Positions 60,930 to 64,000 of a stretch of 64,000 nt of DNA are shown here, piece after piece. The first letter of the stretch is position 1, and every line of letters begins with the position of its first letter. The notes under the pieces were generated by a model. It made no database searches. It was not told where the DNA came from and saw only the letters and a list, made by a program, of their open reading frames with translations. This DNA comes from Ancylobacter sonchi (GTDB lineage Bacteria > Pseudomonadota > Alphaproteobacteria > Rhizobiales > Xanthobacteraceae): assembly GCF_018390695.1 (NCBI RefSeq), contig NZ_JAHBGF010000020.1:248001-312000 (forward strand), read 5' to 3'. The position numbers and the translations under genes are program-made.

Positions 60930-62011
60930 TCACTTGCCGGCCGCGCGGCGGCGCTGGTCGAGATATTCGGTGATGCCGAGCATGATCAAAAGGATCGCCA
61001 CCACCACGAGGGTGAAGAAGTTCGGCACCCCGGTGCGCCGCGCCGCGCTCTCGCCGCCGATCGACAGCACCGAGAACAGGAACACGAAGGCGATGGAGGC
61101 GAAGCCGTTGAATCGCGCCAGGAACACCAGCGGCACCACGGTGAGGCTGTAGGCCGGGTTCCAGTCGGCGCGCACATTGCCCTGCACGCCCATGATCTCG
61201 ACCGCCCCGGCGAGCCCGGCCAGTGCCGCCGAGATGGCGAAGGTCGCCATGGTCAGCAGCGGCACGTTGAGCCCGGCATGGATGGCCGCGCGCGGATTGG
61301 CGCCGACGATCCTCAGCTTCAGGCCGAAGGAGGTGCGGGTCATCAGCAGGTGCACCGCGACGATGGCGACGAGGCCGATGATCAGCCCGCTCGACACGGT
61401 GGTGTCGAACAGGCGCGGCAGCCGGTCGGCGACGATCAGCGTGCGCGTCTGCGGCACGGTGGTGGCGGGATCGCGGAAGGCGAGCTTCACCAGCACATTG
61501 GCGAAGGAGACGCCGAGAAAGGTCATCATCAGCGTGGTGATGATCTCGTTGACGCCCTGATAGGCCTTCAGCAGCGCCGGCAGCAACGACCACACCGCCC
61601 CGACCATGGCCCCGACCGCGAGGCCGACCAGCAGCACCAGCCAGACCGGAAGATACGGCACCAGCAACGGGCCGAGCGCAGCGACGATCACCGCCGAGAG
61701 CAGGAACTGGCCGTCGCCGCCGAGATTCCAGATGCCGGCCCGGAAGGCGACGATCAGCCCCGCCGCGATCAGCAGCAGCGGTCCCATGCGGGTCAGCGTC
61801 GCCTGCAGGCCATAGGGGTTGATCAGCCCACGATCGACCACATAGCCGTAATAGGCGATGGGATCGACGCCGAGCGCCAGCAGGACGAGGCCGGACAGCA
61901 CGATGGCGCCGAGCACCGGGCCGAGCGCCATGGCGACGAGGCGGAGACGCTCGCGCCAGGCGCCGCTGCGCCGGGCGAGGAGGGCGTCGCCGCCGATCTG
62001 TGTGGTTTCGC

Positions 62012-62015
<4 letters not shown>
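60930..62015 (-). CDS. BMP-type ABC importer permease 1
   Basis: A 361-residue permease. The family motif VAFRAGIWNLGGDGQFLLSA is in the first third; then come PALLKAYQGVNEIITTLMM and RTSFGLKLRIVGANPRAAIHAG, which are characteristic of YufP-type subunits. About nine to ten hydrophobic segments. The ATG at 62015 overlaps the ATPase stop (ATGA). It pairs with the downstream permease (12-base gap) to form the channel. Confidence 0.9.
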
Positions 62016-63580
<1,565 letters not shown>

Positions 63581-63660
63581 GATCCGAACAGGGGACGGCC
63601 GCCGGCGCAGGCGCCAGACGCCGTCGGAACAGGAGGCGACGCTACGGCGTCGCCGGGCGT

Positions 63661-63690
63661 GTCGCGGGCACCGCTGGCGGCACCCGCGAC
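63661..63690 (-). other. intercistronic hairpin
   Basis: GTCGCGGG (63661-63668) pairs with CCCGCGAC (63683-63690) between the binding-protein stop and the ATPase gene. Such hairpins commonly protect the more abundant binding-protein message. No T-run follows, so it is unlikely to be a full terminator. Confidence 0.4.
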
Positions 63691-63700
63691 GATCCGGAGG

Positions 63701-64000
63701 TCACTGCGGCAGCTGCGACACCAGCTTGTGCACGCTGTCGGCGTCGTACTTCGCCGTCACCTTGATCTTGCCGTCGATGACATCCTTCTTCAGCGCCTCG
63801 ATCTGCGCCCAGACGTCATCGGGAATGTGCTTGGTCTTCAGCAGCTTGACCGAGCCGTCCTTGAGATTGATGTCGTAATTGCGCGAGCCGTAGCTGCCGG
63901 CCTTGAGGTCGGCGATCATCCCCGCATAGACCGGCTCCAGGTTCCACACCACCGAGGAGAGCAAATTGCCCTTGTCGATGGCGGTCTTGTCGCCGATCAC
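63701..64000 (-). CDS. BMP-family ABC importer solute-binding protein (C-terminal part, cut by window edge)
   Basis: The visible 99 C-terminal residues have the end of a BMP-type basic membrane lipoprotein: VVWNLEPVYAGMIADLKAG, then SRNYDINLKDGSVKLL and PDDVWAQIEALKKDVIDGKI. The N-terminus with signal peptide lies beyond the window. It is the solute-capturing subunit for the three downstream genes. Known relatives bind nucleosides; with PPAT and pyridoxine oxidase beside it, a B6 vitamer is a plausible ligand. Confidence 0.85.
   Translation of the reverse strand: MIGDKTAIDKGNLLSSVVWNLEPVYAGMIADLKAGSYGSRNYDINLKDGSVKLLKTKHIPDDVWAQIEALKKDVIDGKIKVTAKYDADSVHKLVSQLPQ

Overview
The window is about 64 kb of very GC-rich DNA packed with genes. 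It looks like an alphaproteobacterial chromosome, most likely Hyphomicrobiales and perhaps Xanthobacteraceae-like. Reasons: an lpxK-waaA-DUF374-DUF4170-phosphatase lipid A/Kdo block, DUF6101/DUF2778/DUF2076-type proteins, many solute ABC importers, and a vitamin B6 degradation pair matching enzymes described from Mesorhizobium loti. The genus is an inference. I see no rRNA, tRNA, CRISPR, transposase or phage genes.

Layout. 1-4072 (minus): lipid A/Kdo assembly (lpxK cut by the window edge, waaA, DUF374 acyltransferase-like, DUF4170, inositol-phosphatase-like). 4322-8663: small hypotheticals, a YoaK-type membrane protein and one strikingly AT-rich DUF6492 gene. 8139-10110 (minus): a CYTH-like protein coupled to a split chromate transporter. 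10341-14927: transaldolase, TauE/SafE permease, M20 amidohydrolase, DUF2778 protein. 15039-24463: an SDR gene divergent from a polyamine-type ABC importer, DeoR regulator, peptidase-like hydrolase, small-molecule kinase and class III PLP enzyme. 24464-29122: cbiZ, then a PLD-VTT/EEP/iron-permease group. 29568-38385: universal stress protein, P-type ATPase, MsbA-like exporter, DUF2076, Bax-inhibitor-1 and an ECF sigma/anti-sigma pair. 38737-45386: surface-polysaccharide sugar nucleotides (ugd and a UDP-glucuronate epimerase on plus; phosphohexomutase, rmlC, rmlD, rmlA on minus; rmlB absent). 45568-53869: an NMT1-type ABC importer fused in one long operon to an enolase-superfamily enzyme, Gfo/Idh dehydrogenase, DUF993 aldolase-like protein, TIM-barrel isomerase and TetR regulator. 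54019-55955: MocR regulator and DUF983. 56023-64000: pyridoxine 4-oxidase, FCD regulator, pyridoxamine-pyruvate transaminase and a BMP-type ABC importer.

Three catabolic loci stand out. (1) The right end encodes two diagnostic enzymes of vitamin B6 degradation beside an importer of unassigned substrate, so a B6 uptake system is a testable prediction. (2) The kinase plus class III enzyme at 22-24 kb resembles the hydroxylysine/ethanolamine kinase-phospholyase pair and sits in an operon with a polyamine-type importer. (3) The 45-54 kb operon has the logic of a dehydrogenase-dehydratase-aldolase pathway for an unknown sugar or polyol acid. A structured dispersed repeat of about 100 bp occurs twice (41.1 kb and 55.4 kb, opposite orientation) with a compensatory base change in its stem.
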